From: Agrilactobacillus yilanensis
GTDB lineage: Bacteria; Bacillota; Bacilli; Lactobacillales; Lactobacillaceae
Length of the DNA stretch: 64,000 nt
Reading direction: 5' to 3'
Assembly (NCBI RefSeq): GCF_003946725.1
Contig: NZ_RHOY01000002.1
Span: forward strand, 1 to 64,000
Position numbers and translations under genes: made by a program. The notes beneath the pieces were generated by a model. It worked only from the letters and a program-made list of their open reading frames with translations, made no database searches and was not told the DNA's origin. Positions 50,997-59,509 of the stretch are shown piece by piece (the stretch's first letter is position 1; each line of letters begins with the position of its first letter).

Positions 50997-52463
50997 TTAA
51001 TCCAGCGCTTCAGCATCAATAGGTTTTTGAAATTTACTAATCACGTAATAAAGAATGGCGGATAAGAGCACGCCGAGAATATAAGAACTATCATAAATAG
51101 CATGCAAGCTTGGCACAAATTTACCAATCAAGACAAAAATTGTGGTCAAAATTAAAACAACAACCCCACTGACGTTCCAGCCATTGGTGTAATAGTACTG
51201 ACCGCCATCTTTACGATACAAATCAACCAGATTAATCGGTTGTTTTAAAGTTCGAGCGTACATCACCATATAAATACCGGTCATTGGCCCTAAGACAGTG
51301 GCGACCGTATTAATAAAATTGTAATAACTGTCAGGATTTTTGATAATTGCCCAAGGCCGCGTCACGACCCCAATTAAACCAACCGCCAAGATCGCATATT
51401 TATATTTTACGATTTTACCCCAAAGCGAAGAAAAAACAATCCCAGCGGGAATTAGATTACCGGCTACATTGGTTGTTAAAACAGCCATCAAAATGACCAA
51501 TGAAAAAATGATAACAACCACTGGGTTATCAAATTTGCTGACCAAAGTAGCTGGTTCCCAAATGGCTGTCCCAAAAGCAATTTGAGAGCCAACGGAGCCG
51601 AAAATACTTACTAAAACGATAAATAAAGTGGTGAATGGCGAACCAACAAGTTGGCCGATAATTTGATCTTTTTGAGATTTTGCATGCCGGGTGAAATCAG
51701 ACATGTTTAAAGCAATCGTACTGTCAAAGGCGATCATGGAGGTTAGTGCTGGCCAAAAAGCATGCCAGAAATTACCGCCATTACCTTGCGCCACCGGATT
51801 TTTAAACACGTTAAAGAAGCCATTTGCTTTAGCACTGCCCCAAAAAATTACAATAAAGCATAAGGCGATTAGGACGACGGCTAAATAATTTTCAATAAAC
51901 TTGATGAATCCAGAGCCTTTAAGACCAATGATGATGTTTAAAATTAAAAATAAGCCAAAAGAAAGATACACGTTGACACTAAGGTCGGCAAAGCCGGGAA
52001 TTAAAACGGATAAGATTGAATTAACCGCGGTGCCTCCAATCCAGCACTGAATACCAAACCAAAAACAGCCTAAAATACCTCGAACGAGGGTAGGAAATAC
52101 ATTGCCTTTAGGTCCGAAAGCAAATTTAGACAATAACGGAAAGTTGGTGCCATACTTTGTCCCAAAGTGGCCTAATAAAACTGCTGGGACCATAACGATG
52201 GTATGACCTAAAACAACGGTGAATAACGCTTGCCACCAGTTCATACCGTTGGATAATAGCCCGCTGGCCAACATGTAGACTGGAATGGAGATAATAATCC
52301 CTACCCAAAGTGACGCAAAGGCATAGGTGTTCCAAGTTCGCTGCTCAAAAGCATAGGGTTGGGTTTGGTCGCTATAAACATTACCTGGATATTTTTTAAT
52401 TTCGGCCAAGCCCGCCGGCGTAAGTTCGACAACGCCATGATTTGATTTTTGGAAAACTGTCAT
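50997..52463 (-). CDS. NCS1-family permease (purine/hydantoin type)
   Basis: 488 aa with about 12 membrane segments. NCS1 features are TWNTYAFASLWVGIIISIPVYMLASGL, the GFWFGIQCWIGG-like WFGIQCWIGGTA, FENYLA and NMSDFTRHAKSQ. It resembles allantoin/hydantoin/purine carriers. It is divergent from an 8-oxoguanine-deaminase-like gene, so an oxidised purine or related base is a likely cargo. ATG at 52463 with GAGGTTTG upstream. A cre-like palindrome lies 33-47 nt before it. Confidence 0.87.
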   Translation of the reverse strand: MTVFQKSNHGVVELTPAGLAEIKKYPGNVYSDQTQPYAFEQRTWNTYAFASLWVGIIISIPVYMLASGLLSNGMNWWQALFTVVLGHTIVMVPAVLLGHFGTKYGTNFPLLSKFAFGPKGNVFPTLVRGILGCFWFGIQCWIGGTAVNSILSVLIPGFADLSVNVYLSFGLFLILNIIIGLKGSGFIKFIENYLAVVLIALCFIVIFWGSAKANGFFNVFKNPVAQGNGGNFWHAFWPALTSMIAFDSTIALNMSDFTRHAKSQKDQIIGQLVGSPFTTLFIVLVSIFGSVGSQIAFGTAIWEPATLVSKFDNPVVVIIFSLVILMAVLTTNVAGNLIPAGIVFSSLWGKIVKYKYAILAVGLIGVVTRPWAIIKNPDSYYNFINTVATVLGPMTGIYMVMYARTLKQPINLVDLYRKDGGQYYYTNGWNVSGVVVLILTTIFVLIGKFVPSLHAIYDSSYILGVLLSAILYYVISKFQKPIDAEALD

Positions 52464-52495
52464 TTTACAAACCTCGAATTATAAAGTTAAGCACT

Positions 52496-52510
52496 TGTGA
52501 AGCGCTTACA
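52496..52510. promoter_or_regulatory. cre-like palindrome in the NCS1/deaminase intergenic region
   Basis: TGTGAAGCGCTTACA is nearly symmetric and resembles the palindromic TGTAAGCGCTTACA form of CcpA sites. It could control the NCS1 gene, the deaminase gene or both. Confidence 0.5.
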
Positions 52511-52622
52511 ACAAACGATTTTACGGATCTTTCAGATTTTCGTCAAATTGCTAAAAATTAAAATTTGATTGACAAAGCCTAAGTGAATTGGTTATGATGC
52601 TTGTAATTAATACATAAATTAT

Positions 52623-52686
52623 ACTCATATAAGCCTATGATATGGATAGACGTTTCTACCAACTGCCGAACAAGTTGACTATGAGT
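52623..52686 (+). promoter_or_regulatory. Guanine-class purine riboswitch aptamer
   Basis: P1 ACTCATA (52623-52629) pairs with TATGAGT (52680-52686). P2 GCCTAT pairs with ATAGAC around loop GATATGG. J2/3 is GTTTCTAC, P3 CAACT (52660-52664) pairs with AGTTG (52673-52677), and J3/1 is ACT. By xpt numbering, the ligand-contacting U22, U47, U51 and C74 are all present, which is the guanine type. Compared with xpt, the U25-A45 pair is G25-C45 and P2 is one pair shorter. Confidence 0.92.
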
Positions 52687-52730
52687 TACTCTTAATCGAG
52701 TAGCTTTTCAATTTGTCCGGCAGTTTTTTT
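52661..52730 (+). terminator. Terminator overlapping aptamer helix P3 (ON-switch layout)
   Basis: AACTGCCGAACAAGTTGA (52661-52678) pairs with TCAATTTGTCCGGCAGTT (52708-52725) over 18 positions with one mismatch, followed by seven Ts. The 5' arm is aptamer P3, its loop and the start of J3/1. Ligand-stabilised aptamer and terminator therefore exclude each other, so ligand should allow read-through. Confidence 0.85.
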
Positions 52731-52771
52731 ATAGCTTAGCGCAGACTAAAAACTTGCTGGGAGGCACTACT

Positions 52772-54130
52772 ATGACAACCTTATTGATCAAAAATGCCCA
52801 AACAATTGTAACTTGTGATACCCAAGATCGTGTTTTAAAAGATGTGAACTTATGGATTCAAGACGGGGTCATTCAATACATCGGCTCGGATGAAAAACCA
52901 GCCGATAAGACGATTGATGCCAGTCATCATTTGGTTTATCCCGGACTGGTGAATACCCACCATCATCTTTATCAAACGTTCACCCGAAACTTGCCGGAAG
53001 TCCAGAATATGGAATTATTTGACTGGTTAAATACGTTATATGAAATTTGGAAAAATTTGGATCAAAAAGTCGTCTATTACAGTACCGTAACCGGTCTAGG
53101 CGAACTACTAAAAAGTGGCTGTACAACAGCGTTTGATCATCACTATGTTTTCCCTAAAGGGGCGGAAACGGGTCTGTTAGAAGCGCAGTTCAAAGGGGCG
53201 GATGATTTAGGCATTCGTTTGCATGCTTCTAGAGGGAGCATGAGTCTCAGTAAAAAAGACGGCGGTCTGCCACCAGACAGCGTCGTCCAAGAAGTGGATG
53301 CTATTTTAGAAGATTCCCAGCGCATTGTGGAAAAATTCCATGATCCAAAACCATTTTCAAAACATCAAATTGTACTGGCCCCTTGTTCGCCATTTAGTGT
53401 CACTAGCGATTTGATGCGAGAAACTGCTAAATTAGCCCGTCAGTTGGGCGTCCGGCTACACACACACTTGGCAGAAACTAAAGATGAAGAAAATTTTGTT
53501 TTAGAAAACTTTGGTATGCGGCCGTTAGCTTACATGGATTCTTTAGGCTGGACAGGTAAAGATGTGTGGTATGCCCACGGGATTCATTTTAACCAAGAAG
53601 AGTTGGCCTTTTTAGCTGAAACACAGACTGGGGTGGCGCATTGCCCGATTTCAAATATGAAATTAGCCTCAGGGATTTGTCAAATTCCAGAAATGTTAAA
53701 ACTAGGGGTACCTGTAGGCCTTGGGGTAGATGGCAGTGCCAGTAACGATGCCTCTAATCTGCTGGAAGACTTGCGAGTTGGCTTTTTATTACAGCGTTTG
53801 AATGCCAGTAATGCGGCGCCAACGGGCTATGATTTCTTGAAAATGGCAACGAATGGTAGTGCTAAACTATTGGGTAGAGACGATATTGGTGCTTTAGAAG
53901 TTGGTAAAGCCGGGGATCTATTTATGATCGATACACGGCAAATCGGCTTAGTAGGCACCCTGCAGGATCCTAAGGCTGTTTTAGGGACGGTAGGGTATTT
54001 AAGTGCGGTAGATTATACCATTGTTGACGGGGATGTGGTCGTGGAACACGGCGAATTAACCCATTTGGACGAGCAAAAATTTGTAGCCGATGCCAATCAA
54101 TTGCAACGAGAATTTTTGATGAGAAATTAG
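52772..54130 (+). CDS. 8-oxoguanine deaminase-like amidohydrolase
   Basis: 452 aa metal-dependent amidohydrolase. Metal and catalytic residues are His63/His65 (NTHHHLYQTF), His230, His232 and Glu235 (HTHLAET), His269/His272 (YAHGIHF) and Asp320 (GVDGSASNDAS). The segments TTAFDHHYVFPKG, GSMSLSKKDGGLPP and LAPCSPFSV closely match what I recall of Pseudomonas 8-oxoguanine deaminase (8-oxoguanine to urate). Guanine or s-triazine deamination is the alternative. The gene sits behind a guanine-class riboswitch and divergent from an NCS1 permease. ATG at 52772 after GGGAGG. Confidence 0.85.
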   Translation: MTTLLIKNAQTIVTCDTQDRVLKDVNLWIQDGVIQYIGSDEKPADKTIDASHHLVYPGLVNTHHHLYQTFTRNLPEVQNMELFDWLNTLYEIWKNLDQKVVYYSTVTGLGELLKSGCTTAFDHHYVFPKGAETGLLEAQFKGADDLGIRLHASRGSMSLSKKDGGLPPDSVVQEVDAILEDSQRIVEKFHDPKPFSKHQIVLAPCSPFSVTSDLMRETAKLARQLGVRLHTHLAETKDEENFVLENFGMRPLAYMDSLGWTGKDVWYAHGIHFNQEELAFLAETQTGVAHCPISNMKLASGICQIPEMLKLGVPVGLGVDGSASNDASNLLEDLRVGFLLQRLNASNAAPTGYDFLKMATNGSAKLLGRDDIGALEVGKAGDLFMIDTRQIGLVGTLQDPKAVLGTVGYLSAVDYTIVDGDVVVEHGELTHLDEQKFVADANQLQREFLMRN

Positions 54131-54227
54131 TTTAGTTAATTGATGTCATCATTTTTATAATAAAAACTGGTGTGTCCATGATAAAAAGCTTAGAATAGAC
54201 TGTAAGTATCTATCGGGAGGGATTATC

Positions 54228-55193
54228 ATGCATCAAAAATGGCAACACTGGTTTTGGCTGGTGGCTTTAGCTGCTGGCATCTTATTTAGTACAACTTTAA
54301 TAAAAGCACATACCGTTAACGCGGCTGACGAAGTGACCGATCACTATTTATTAGTTTATTTTAAATCACCAAGTTATACGCCTAACGATCAAAAAGTTTA
54401 TTTTGCGGTTAGTGATGATGGTTTGCATTATCAGGAATTAAATCACGGGCAGCCAGCGATTAAAAGTGAGAACGTTTTGAGAGATCCGTTTATAGTACGG
54501 CAAGCGGATAATCAAGGCTTTTATATTTTAGCATCTTCGGTGGGGACAAAAGTTTTCCCAACGCCATATTCAATGTTTGTCTATCATAGTTCAGATTTAT
54601 TGAATTGGACTGATCAAAGAGTGGCCGTAACCGATACAGATACTACTCGGATTTGGGCACCAGAAGCGGTGTATGATGCAGCGATCAACGGCTATAAGAT
54701 GTATTGGACACAGCCGACAGATACGAAGTTCATTGTTCAAACGGCCAATACGAATGATTTTCAAACGTATTCTGTACCGCAAACTTATGTAGCTGGGGAT
54801 ACAAGTCGACTAGATACCACATTAATCAAAAATGGCGATCATTATTTACGGTTTACAAAAAATGAAGCGACCAGCCAAGTCTATGAAGAACGGGTAGCTG
54901 ATTTAACAACGTCAGAAGGTAAAGCAATTACCAGTCCGTTGTTAAATAATTTAACCGGTGTGGAAGGCCCAATTGCTTATCAATTATATGGTCAAAATAA
55001 ATGGATTTTACTGTTAGACCACTATAATGCGGGGGGTTATGAACCCGTAATGACAACGGATATTGACCATGGGAACTTCCAAAAATTGGCCACAGATCAG
55101 TATCGTTTACCAGCTGATGCCCGACATGGCTCTGTTTTAACGATCACTAAGTCAGAGTATGATCGGTTAATTAATCATTACGGTATTGACTAA
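54228..55193 (+). CDS. Secreted GH43-like five-bladed propeller protein
   Basis: 321 aa. A signal peptide (about 1-33, ending HTVNAADE) is followed by a beta-propeller with GH43/DUF-like repeats: YFAVSDDGLHYQEL, LRDPFIVRQ (candidate catalytic Asp), WAPEAVYDAAINGYKMYW and TGVEGPIAYQL (candidate catalytic Glu). It may cleave arabinose- or xylose-containing glycans outside the cell. Substrate and activity are not determinable here. ATG after GGGAGGG. Its stop overlaps the end of the convergent recombinase gene by 4 bp. Confidence 0.75.
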   Translation: MHQKWQHWFWLVALAAGILFSTTLIKAHTVNAADEVTDHYLLVYFKSPSYTPNDQKVYFAVSDDGLHYQELNHGQPAIKSENVLRDPFIVRQADNQGFYILASSVGTKVFPTPYSMFVYHSSDLLNWTDQRVAVTDTDTTRIWAPEAVYDAAINGYKMYWTQPTDTKFIVQTANTNDFQTYSVPQTYVAGDTSRLDTTLIKNGDHYLRFTKNEATSQVYEERVADLTTSEGKAITSPLLNNLTGVEGPIAYQLYGQNKWILLLDHYNAGGYEPVMTTDIDHGNFQKLATDQYRLPADARHGSVLTITKSEYDRLINHYGID

Positions 55194-55777
55194 AGACCTA
55201 ATTTAAATTTATCCAAAGATTCATTGATTTCATCTTCGGTAATCCCAATGTAACGCTTGGTGATTTGTTGAGAACTATGGTTAAAAATTGTCATTAAAGT
55301 TGCAATATCATGGGTTTGACGATAATAATGGTACCCAAATGTCTTACGCATCGTGTGGGTGCCAAAGTCATCTCGGTCCATTTGACGCCCTAATTTTTGC
55401 ATAATTTGGTAAACACCATTTACTTTAATATGATAGTTTTTAAATTTATTGCTTTGAAACAAATAGTCATTATCTTGTTTATCTTTGATAAAATCATCAA
55501 TCAGGTCACTCAAATTACTAACGTTGAGTGTCCTTTTTTTATGGGTTTTTTGTTCCACGATAACGGGATGTTTTGTGTTACGGAATTCACCTACTGTGCG
55601 GACCACCAAATCACTAGCCCGCAGACCGGTATTGATCCCCATCAAAAAAAGTAAGACATCCCGCTGGCCATGTTTGTTTTTAGATAATAAAAAGCGGGCA
55701 ATTTCAATATCTGATTTTTTTCGAATGGGCTGTACATTAAGACGTTCACCTTTGTTGGTATTATGCGGTTGAGACAT
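55190..55777 (-). CDS. Small solo tyrosine recombinase
   Basis: 195 aa containing only the catalytic domain. The residues are all present: Arg53 (NTGLRASDLV), Lys77, His141 and Arg144 (HTMRKT), His167 (FNHSS) and nucleophile Tyr176 (KRYIGIT). The N-terminal core-binding domain of XerC/phage integrases is missing. There are no phage or plasmid genes beside it. A 9-bp inverted repeat lies just before the gene. It could promote site-specific inversion or resolution. ATG with GAAAGGAAG upstream. Confidence 0.88.
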   Translation of the reverse strand: MSQPHNTNKGERLNVQPIRKKSDIEIARFLLSKNKHGQRDVLLFLMGINTGLRASDLVVRTVGEFRNTKHPVIVEQKTHKKRTLNVSNLSDLIDDFIKDKQDNDYLFQSNKFKNYHIKVNGVYQIMQKLGRQMDRDDFGTHTMRKTFGYHYYRQTHDIATLMTIFNHSSQQITKRYIGITEDEINESLDKFKLGL

Positions 55778-55799
55778 GGGGTAACTTCCTTTCAGTAAT

Positions 55800-55830
55800 T
55801 AATACACGTTTTAAAAAATACCGTGTATTA
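55800..55830. repeat. Inverted repeat before the recombinase gene
   Basis: TAATACACG-N13-CGTGTATTA, perfect arms, 22 nt before the recombinase start codon. Candidate recombinase core site or autoregulatory operator. Confidence 0.5.
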
Positions 55831-55991
55831 TAGGATGACCCTATTATACGGGAGTTTAGGGTAAGAATACAAGATGAAGTTTAGCTGTGTGCGCGGATAT
55901 AAAATTATTTATATTAACGCATTCGAAATATCTATCAACCACAATCGCCAAACCAATACAAAACTATTATAATAGCTTTGAGGTGAAGATT

Positions 55992-56387
55992 ATGTCAAAA
56001 ATTATAATTACAGCTGCTATGTTGCAGCAATTAACTGATAAACAGCTTCAAGATAAGCATTTACTACTAATTACAGAAGATGCTGGTGGCCGCTATTCCC
56101 AGTCTGGTGGGGCTTGCAGTATTGGTTCAAACTTTGCATTAATTGAATTAGCACAGCCGGATCCAGAATATAATGTGCCTTTAGCGAATGATGCCGGAAT
56201 AGATTTAAAAACTTCAGATTATGATCTGACTTTTTTAGGCCCGGGCTTAAAATTAGATTACTTGAATTATCAAATCGTTTTACGGGATGATTCAGGTTTA
56301 TTAGATAGCGCCGTGATGGTTGCCAAAGGCGCAGATATTGTGGCAAAATTCAAAGCCGGTTTTAATGGGCCATCAAAACCTTGCTAA
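55992..56387 (+). CDS. HesB/IscA-like iron-sulfur biogenesis family protein
   Basis: 131 aa. The stretch LLLITEDAGGRYSQSGGACSIGSNFALIEL is characteristic of the lactobacillar branch of this fold. The three-Cys pattern of true A-type carriers is reduced to Cys in GGACS and a terminal SKPC, so cluster binding is uncertain. Start ATG 55992 after GAGGTGAAG; the longer open frame upstream lacks a ribosome site. It stands alone. Confidence 0.72.
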   Translation: MSKIIITAAMLQQLTDKQLQDKHLLLITEDAGGRYSQSGGACSIGSNFALIELAQPDPEYNVPLANDAGIDLKTSDYDLTFLGPGLKLDYLNYQIVLRDDSGLLDSAVMVAKGADIVAKFKAGFNGPSKPC

Positions 56388-56434
56388 AGCTTAAAAAATG
56401 ACTATTGTGTCATAGATATGAGAGGACGTCACTA

Positions 56435-56902
56435 GTGGCTAAGAAAAAACGTAGTAAACTCAAAGTTAAAGAAATTTCCGTCAAGCGCGTCGAGCATCTT
56501 CAGAGTCCCGATAAGAATCCTTTTGGACTTTTACCAGCTTATATAACGAATATGAAAATAAATGTACAGCGACAAAAGCTTGAGACCGACCCGGACCAAA
56601 ACTTGATTACCATTCATGATGCGGTAGCGGATACTGATACAGATCGGCGCCAGTTCAAACAGTTTTTGACGTTGATCTATATTGTGATCCAAAAAGTTTA
56701 TAAAGATGAAGTTAACGATCATTATTTTGCCCCTGTCGGTCAGCAATCTTTTAAAGAAACCTCCTTTTTTGAAATTAATTTTGCTGGACCAAATCAAGGC
56801 GATATTCAGATTCACTTTGAATTTGCACAAGAATATGCTGCTTTTTTACAAGTTTTACAAAGTTATCAAGAAACAATTGCCATTGATCCTAAAAATAAAT
56901 GA
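56435..56902 (+). CDS. Hypothetical protein
   Basis: 155 aa, not recognised. The N terminus is Lys-rich (AKKKRSKLKVKEISVKR) and the rest mixed alpha/beta, with no signal or membrane segment. GTG start at 56435, with GAGAGGA about 10 nt upstream. Terminator downstream. Nearby genes give no functional hint. Confidence 0.65.
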   Translation: MAKKKRSKLKVKEISVKRVEHLQSPDKNPFGLLPAYITNMKINVQRQKLETDPDQNLITIHDAVADTDTDRRQFKQFLTLIYIVIQKVYKDEVNDHYFAPVGQQSFKETSFFEINFAGPNQGDIQIHFEFAQEYAAFLQVLQSYQETIAIDPKNK

Positions 56903-56920
56903 TTTTTAGATATGCGGAAA

Positions 56921-56957
56921 GCCGTTGAATTGGTCTTTTGATCAATACAGCGGTTTT
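56921..56957 (+). terminator. Terminator of the hypothetical gene
   Basis: GCCGTTGAATTGGTC pairs with GATCAATACAGCGGT, then a T-run. Confidence 0.7.
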
Positions 56958-56959
56958 TT

Positions 56960-56978
56960 AATTTGGTTAAACCAAATT
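56960..56978. promoter_or_regulatory. Palindrome upstream of the Met T-box promoter
   Basis: AATTTGGTT-A-AACCAAATT, a perfect 9-1-9 dyad, 15 nt before a TTGACT-N16-TATTAT promoter (56993-57020). Possible operator. Confidence 0.4.
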
Positions 56979-57026
56979 GATGAATAAGCAGCTTGACTTT
57001 TATAAAAATTGCAGTATTATTATAAA

Positions 57027-57288
57027 TATATTAAATATTAATTATAAAACGTTGATAGAAAGAGTAAGTGACTGTATTTTTCCAGCGAGTCTTGGAAGGG
57101 TGGAACAAGACAAAATATGGGTGCTGAAGTAAATTCTAGAGTTTTGCAGTGGAAGCTGCTGGGACCGACCACTATATCGGCACGTGTTGTTTGACGCGGT
57201 TGAGGCTGAATTTTTTCAGTAAATTAAGGTGGTACCACGCTAATTATTTAACGTCCTTTGACAATTATGTCGAAGGGCGTTTTTTTGT
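57027..57288 (+). promoter_or_regulatory. Methionine T-box riboswitch before an MFS gene
   Basis: The T-box core AAGGTGGTACCACG (57226-57239) is followed by the terminator ACGTCCTTTGAC / GTCGAAGGGCGT with a T-run (57251-57287). Stem I has AGCGAGTCTTGGAAGGGTGGAAC. The predicted specifier is ATG (57117-57119), placed four bases before CTGAAG as in other T-boxes. TGGT fits the A discriminator base of tRNA-Met. A TAT reading (Tyr) is one base off the usual spacing. Confidence 0.85.
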
Positions 57289-57366
57289 TTAAAAAAGGGG
57301 GCATGCATAAATAAAAATAATTTAAATTAAAAAATGTGATTATGATTAAAATAGGAGTGTGTGACT

Positions 57367-58665
57367 ATGGAAAGTAGTTTTAAATTGCAAAATCGTTTGG
57401 ATAGCGCTAAAGAAACCCCGTTGTTTTACAAAGTCTTTGGTTTGATTGCCGGAGGGATGATTTTAGATGCTGGGGATGTTTACATGGCCAGTGCAGTAAA
57501 TACGGATTTATTGAGTACTAAGTTCGCCACGATGCTGCAAAGTTCGATGTTTTTATCTGCAGGTTTTTTAGGTCTGTTCGTGGGTTCCATCGCTGCCGGG
57601 ATTATCGGTGATTTTTATGGCCGTAAAAAAGCTTATCAGATTAACTTGCTATTATTTGGATTATTTACCTTAATCGGTGGCTTTATGCCGACAATGCCAT
57701 TATTAATTATTACGCGCTTTATTGCGGCTTGTGGTTTAGGTGCAGAAATCGTTACCGGCTATGCATTAGTTAATGAATTTGCTCCTGTTAAAACTCGGGG
57801 GCGTTGGTGCGGGGCTTGTGCGGTTATCGCCAATATGGGGGCACCATTAGCGCTATTAGCCGCAACATTGATGATTCCTAACTTAGGCTGGCGGTCGATG
57901 TTCTTTTTAATTGGTGCCTTGGCCTTATTGCTTTGGGTCTTGCGCCGGCATTTCCCAGAATCTCCCCGTTGGTTAATCACCCAAAAACGTTTTACTGAAG
58001 CTGAAAAAATTATTACAGAACTTGAGGCCAATGGATCCTATGATGCGGCAGACTTTGAGCTAACTCAAGCCGATGGTCAAAATGTGGTTACTGAACGTAA
58101 AAGTCGGGGGCTATTTGTGGCAATTGTCACGGTATCGGCGATCATGCTTGCCCAATATACATTCACTTCCTGGGTACCTACTTTATTAGTCAAAAAAGGG
58201 ATTAACGTCGTCCATTCTTTGAGTTTTTCAACGATTATGATGATTGGGGCACCAGTAGGGGCTTTAATTGGGGCTTTACTCATTGATCATCTCGGTCGCA
58301 AAAAAATCATTGTGCCTGCGTTTATCATGGCTGCAATCTTAGGGCTAATTTATGCACAACAAACGACGAATGCAGGTGTCTTAATTGTCGGTTTCTTGCT
58401 CACAATGATGTTTTACGTTTTGATGGGTTCTGCAGTAGGGGTCTATATTTCTGAACTCTTCACTACAAGTTTTCGCTTTAGAGGCGCCGGTATTGCCAAT
58501 GGGGTTGCCAAATTACTAACTGTTTTAACCCCTTATTTGGCGGCTTGGGCAATTTCTAATTTTTCCGCAAACTTGATCTTTTATTTCATTGCTATTTTGA
58601 CGTTAATTGCAGCGATTGTGGTGGGCCTGTTCGGACCTGAAACTAAGCAAAAAATTATTGGGTAA
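57367..58665 (+). CDS. MFS transporter, sugar/organic-acid porter type
   Basis: 432 aa, 12 membrane segments. MFS motifs are GDFYGRKKAYQ (loop 2-3), FPESPRWLI after segment 6 and DHLGRKKII (loop 8-9). The nearest family is the SP/AAHS-like porters of organic solutes. The Met-specific T-box strongly implies that the cargo relieves methionine shortage: methionine, a peptide, or a precursor such as a sulfur compound or methylthio-hydroxyacid. ATG at 57367 after AGGAGTG. Single gene with its own terminator. Confidence 0.85.
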   Translation: MESSFKLQNRLDSAKETPLFYKVFGLIAGGMILDAGDVYMASAVNTDLLSTKFATMLQSSMFLSAGFLGLFVGSIAAGIIGDFYGRKKAYQINLLLFGLFTLIGGFMPTMPLLIITRFIAACGLGAEIVTGYALVNEFAPVKTRGRWCGACAVIANMGAPLALLAATLMIPNLGWRSMFFLIGALALLLWVLRRHFPESPRWLITQKRFTEAEKIITELEANGSYDAADFELTQADGQNVVTERKSRGLFVAIVTVSAIMLAQYTFTSWVPTLLVKKGINVVHSLSFSTIMMIGAPVGALIGALLIDHLGRKKIIVPAFIMAAILGLIYAQQTTNAGVLIVGFLLTMMFYVLMGSAVGVYISELFTTSFRFRGAGIANGVAKLLTVLTPYLAAWAISNFSANLIFYFIAILTLIAAIVVGLFGPETKQKIIG

Positions 58666-58711
58666 AAAAATCCAGTTAAACGATGACAACATCGTCTAAC
58701 TGGATTTTTTA
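58665..58711. terminator. Bidirectional terminator
   Basis: AAAAAATCCAGTTA..ACGATG / CATCGT..TAACTGGATTTTTT. It serves the MFS gene (+) and the reductase gene (-). Confidence 0.88.
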
Positions 58712-58716
58712 ATTAT

Positions 58717-59292
58717 TTATTTTAAGACGGCGAAACCGCCAGTCCAACCTATTTTTTCTTTTGCAGCTAAAGTCATTTGTAAGAAGCCAAAACTTTCTAA
58801 TTCGCGGGCGCGTTTTAAAGCACCGGCATCAATCACCGCCACGCCGCTATTGGCCAAAGCAGCGATAAAAGTCTGTTTAGCAGCGTCGTCATCCCCGGCG
58901 GCTAAAACCGTTGTCTGGGCCTGATCACTGACTTGATGACTTTTTAATGTTGCTGCAAAGGTTGTATTAAATGCTTTAATAACTTTTGAGTCTGGTAATA
59001 ACTTCGCAACTTCTGCGGCTGCAGAACTATCTGCTGGTACAACGAGGCTATCCCAAGTTTCAAAATCTAAAGGATTAGAAATATCGACAACAATCTTGTC
59101 GGCAAAAGCAGCTTGGTTAGCTTTAGCAATGGCCAAGGCTGCATTATAAGGAACAGCCAAAATAATGATGGTCCCTAAATCTATCACTGGATCATCATGC
59201 TGAATATAAGTTACTCGATTACCGCCCTGAACAAATAGATCGCCAATCGCTTGGCCCATATTGCCTTTACCAAAAACTGTAATTGCTGTCAT
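58717..59292 (-). CDS. NADP-binding reductase, F420:NADP oxidoreductase-like
   Basis: 191 aa Rossmann protein with VFGKGNMGQAIGDLF at the N terminus, IIILAVPYNAAL, VVDISNPLDF and KVIKAFNTTFAATL. It belongs to the predicted dinucleotide-binding family that includes F420:NADP oxidoreductase. F420 is not expected in lactic acid bacteria, so another quinone- or flavin-type partner is likely. ATG after GGAGG. A perfect operator dyad precedes it and an Rrf2 regulator is divergent. Confidence 0.82.
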   Translation of the reverse strand: MTAITVFGKGNMGQAIGDLFVQGGNRVTYIQHDDPVIDLGTIIILAVPYNAALAIAKANQAAFADKIVVDISNPLDFETWDSLVVPADSSAAAEVAKLLPDSKVIKAFNTTFAATLKSHQVSDQAQTTVLAAGDDDAAKQTFIAALANSGVAVIDAGALKRARELESFGFLQMTLAAKEKIGWTGGFAVLK

Positions 59293-59306
59293 AAAAAAAC
59301 CTCCTA

Positions 59307-59333
59307 AATTTGTATTACTTTTAAGTACAAATT
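59307..59333. promoter_or_regulatory. Rrf2-type operator dyad
   Basis: AATTTGTA-N11-TACAAATT, a perfect 8-bp inverted repeat upstream of the reductase gene. The half-site AGTACAAA recurs at about 59481-59488 before the Rrf2 gene. Confidence 0.65.
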
Positions 59334-59509
59334 AAACTTACACCGATTTATTTTAATTGTCAATAGAATCATCAAATTTTTATAGAATGAATTCTTACTT
59401 TGATGCAATACTTGTAGATTGAGAGAAAACTATTTGTCAATAATTTAGACTGTCTTTTTTTACAAAATTGTTATAGAATAAAGTACAAAAACAAATTAGG
59501 AGGTAACTT

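Noticed and set aside
52478-52483. TATAAT on the minus strand before the NCS1 gene
   Set aside because: It is only 15 nt from the start codon and has no -35 at proper spacing, so it is unlikely to be the promoter.
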